Shown here piece by piece: positions 63,134-64,000 of a stretch of 64,000 bases of DNA; within the stretch, counting starts at the first letter, position 1, and each line of letters starts with the position of its first letter. The stretch covers positions 165,079-229,078 of the forward strand of contig DATGIF010000031.1 of assembly GCA_035295845.1 (NCBI GenBank), given 5' to 3'. The stretch is from Palsa-892 sp035295845. Lineage in GTDB: Bacteria > Pseudomonadota > Alphaproteobacteria > Rhizobiales > Xanthobacteraceae. A model generated the notes under the pieces. The model did no database searches, was not told where the DNA came from, and saw only the letters and a program-made list of their open reading frames with translations. The position numbers and the translations under genes are program-made.

Positions 63134-63832
63134 TCAGCGTGTCCCGAACTTATAGTTCAGCCCAATGCGCACGGTGCTGAAGTTATTGACCGGCGTTGCA
63201 AAAACGATCACGCCGTTTGGCGGGACAACGGCCGCTGACAAGTGCGAGCGGCCGAGATTGATGTATTCGTATTCCACCTTTGCGGACCAAACTTGGTCGA
63301 GCGCCCATTCGACGCCGCCGCCCGCCGCGTATCCTGTTTTCATCTCGACGGCCCTGGCATCAGCCACGCCATTCACGAAAACGCGGTTGTTCACTTCGCC
63401 ATAGGCAAAACCGCCCGTCCCGTAGATCAAGAGCGGCCCCATCGCGTAGCCAACACGGCCGCGGGCCGTCCCGAACCAATGAACGGCTTTGTCGGTGACG
63501 AAGAAGTTAGGCCCCACTAAAGTGCCAGGATTGTCCCCGTTGATGCCGGCGCCCTGAAAATCGATCTCAATGCCGAGGAGGAACTGGCCCATCTGCCAAT
63601 TGAATCCGCCTTGCGCCCCGAGAAACGGACCGGCCGCATTCAATGTCGGGTACGAGGCTAGTCCGCCGAGGTTGGTGGTGATGAACGGATTTTTATCGGT
63701 GTCGTTCCAACCGTAACCGGCGCTTGCGCCTAGGTAGAATCCGCTCCAGTTGAAAACGCCGGCCGGCGGCGCTGCGAGCGCGGGCGCGCTAAACGCCACA
63801 GCGGCAATCGCGGCAAGCGCAATCTTTCGCAT
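63134..63832 (-). CDS. outer-membrane beta-barrel protein (Omp25/31-like)
   Basis: A 232-residue protein: signal peptide 1-21 (ending APALAA), entry motif VFNWSGFYLGASAGYGWND, strands such as GAQGGFNWQMGQFLLGIEID and TARGRVGYAMGPLLIYGTGG, and C-terminal NYKFGTR. Same family and layout as the 42103-42843 protein. The ATG at 63832 has a GGGGG tract upstream; an in-frame start seven codons earlier exists. It follows the next gene on the same strand by 36 bases. Confidence 0.88.
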   Translation of the reverse strand: MRKIALAAIAAVAFSAPALAAPPAGVFNWSGFYLGASAGYGWNDTDKNPFITTNLGGLASYPTLNAAGPFLGAQGGFNWQMGQFLLGIEIDFQGAGINGDNPGTLVGPNFFVTDKAVHWFGTARGRVGYAMGPLLIYGTGGFAYGEVNNRVFVNGVADARAVEMKTGYAAGGGVEWALDQVWSAKVEYEYINLGRSHLSAAVVPPNGVIVFATPVNNFSTVRIGLNYKFGTR

Positions 63833-63868
63833 CGCAGGCCCCCAGAATCCCAAAAACTTGCTTCGCGA

Positions 63869-64000
63869 TTACCGGCCCCAAGAACCGAACCGATAATTCA
63901 AGCCGAACATGACCGCATTCGCAATCAGTTCGTGGCTGTAGGTGAAATTGCCGTTGGCGGGCGTGTGCAGGACCGCGTTTGCTTTTCCGAAATCGAAAAA
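63869..64000 (-). CDS. outer-membrane beta-barrel protein, C-terminal end (partial)
   Basis: The last 43 codons of a gene running off the window edge. They read as a final barrel strand pattern ending MFGLNYRFGSWGR-stop, preceded by THSHEL-like residues (NGNFTYSHELIANAV). The closing NYRFG motif is the same as in the adjacent barrel gene, so it is probably a tandem paralogue. Confidence 0.78.
   Translation of the reverse strand, partial: FFDFGKANAVLHTPANGNFTYSHELIANAVMFGLNYRFGSWGR

Overview
This is a GC-rich bacterial chromosome segment with very tight gene packing. It is most consistent with an alphaproteobacterium of the order Hyphomicrobiales (Rhizobiales). The evidence is a PopZ polar organiser, an ExoR-like Sel1 protein, TrmFO, the order scpA-scpB-tatA-tatB-tatC-serS-surE-pcm, many FNWSGFY-type outer-membrane beta-barrels, and DUF1127/DUF3309/DUF3597 small genes. 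I saw no rRNA, tRNA, CRISPR array, integrase or transposase. Most of the window is core chromosome with small accessory patches.

Layout. 1-8.5 kb: the end of a TolC-family gene, popZ, valS, an MFS transporter overlapping valS, a 3-methyladenine glycosylase, ilvD, and an exoR-like gene that starts inside ilvD. 8.5-10.1 kb: three minus-strand genes (zinc-ribbon protein, xthA, erpA). 10.2-23.5 kb: a long plus-strand housekeeping run (dgt, argS, SPOR protein, nagZ, scpAB, tatABC, serS, surE, pcm, NlpD-like lipoprotein) covering dNTP pool control, translation, wall turnover and division, chromosome segregation, folded-protein export and protein repair. 23.7-31.0 kb: an accessory stretch (methyltransferase, two flavin-binding split-barrel proteins, a secreted cysteine-rich repeat protein, GST, HU-like protein, DUF815 ATPase, haem-binding-like protein, thioesterase). 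31.0-35.4 kb: yajC-secD-secF followed by overlapping genes for homologues of the complex I assembly factors NDUFAF3 and NDUFAF6. 35.4-37.4 kb: trmFO, a cupin and a DUF1127 gene on the minus strand.

37.7-51.7 kb is more idiosyncratic. It holds two fumarylacetoacetate-hydrolase (FAH) proteins, one with a histone-H1-like lysine/alanine tail and one fused to a complete ketopantoate-reductase-type dehydrogenase; a TSUP exporter; tungstate transporter genes facing each other; small secreted glycine-rich and six-cysteine proteins near a perfect CRP-type palindrome; a Crp/Fnr regulator; and two members of an apparently unnamed secreted-protein domain family (38.5 and 48.7 kb). 51.5-59 kb: stress- and envelope-type small genes, a cation efflux pump with a histidine-rich loop, an L,D-transpeptidase and a LysE exporter. 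59-64 kb: a frameshifted ATPase, uvrA, a palindromic intergenic repeat and two tandem outer-membrane barrel genes, the last cut by the window edge.

The observations I rate highest are the FAH-ketopantoate-reductase fusion, the paired unnamed domain, low-GC mosaic patches inside both valS and serS, the 57-bp tandem coding repeat that looks to be expanding from its 3' end, the TGTGA-N6-TCACA site, and near-perfect RNA hairpins abutting the thioesterase and tupA start codons. No single cluster stands out as a complete unknown system.
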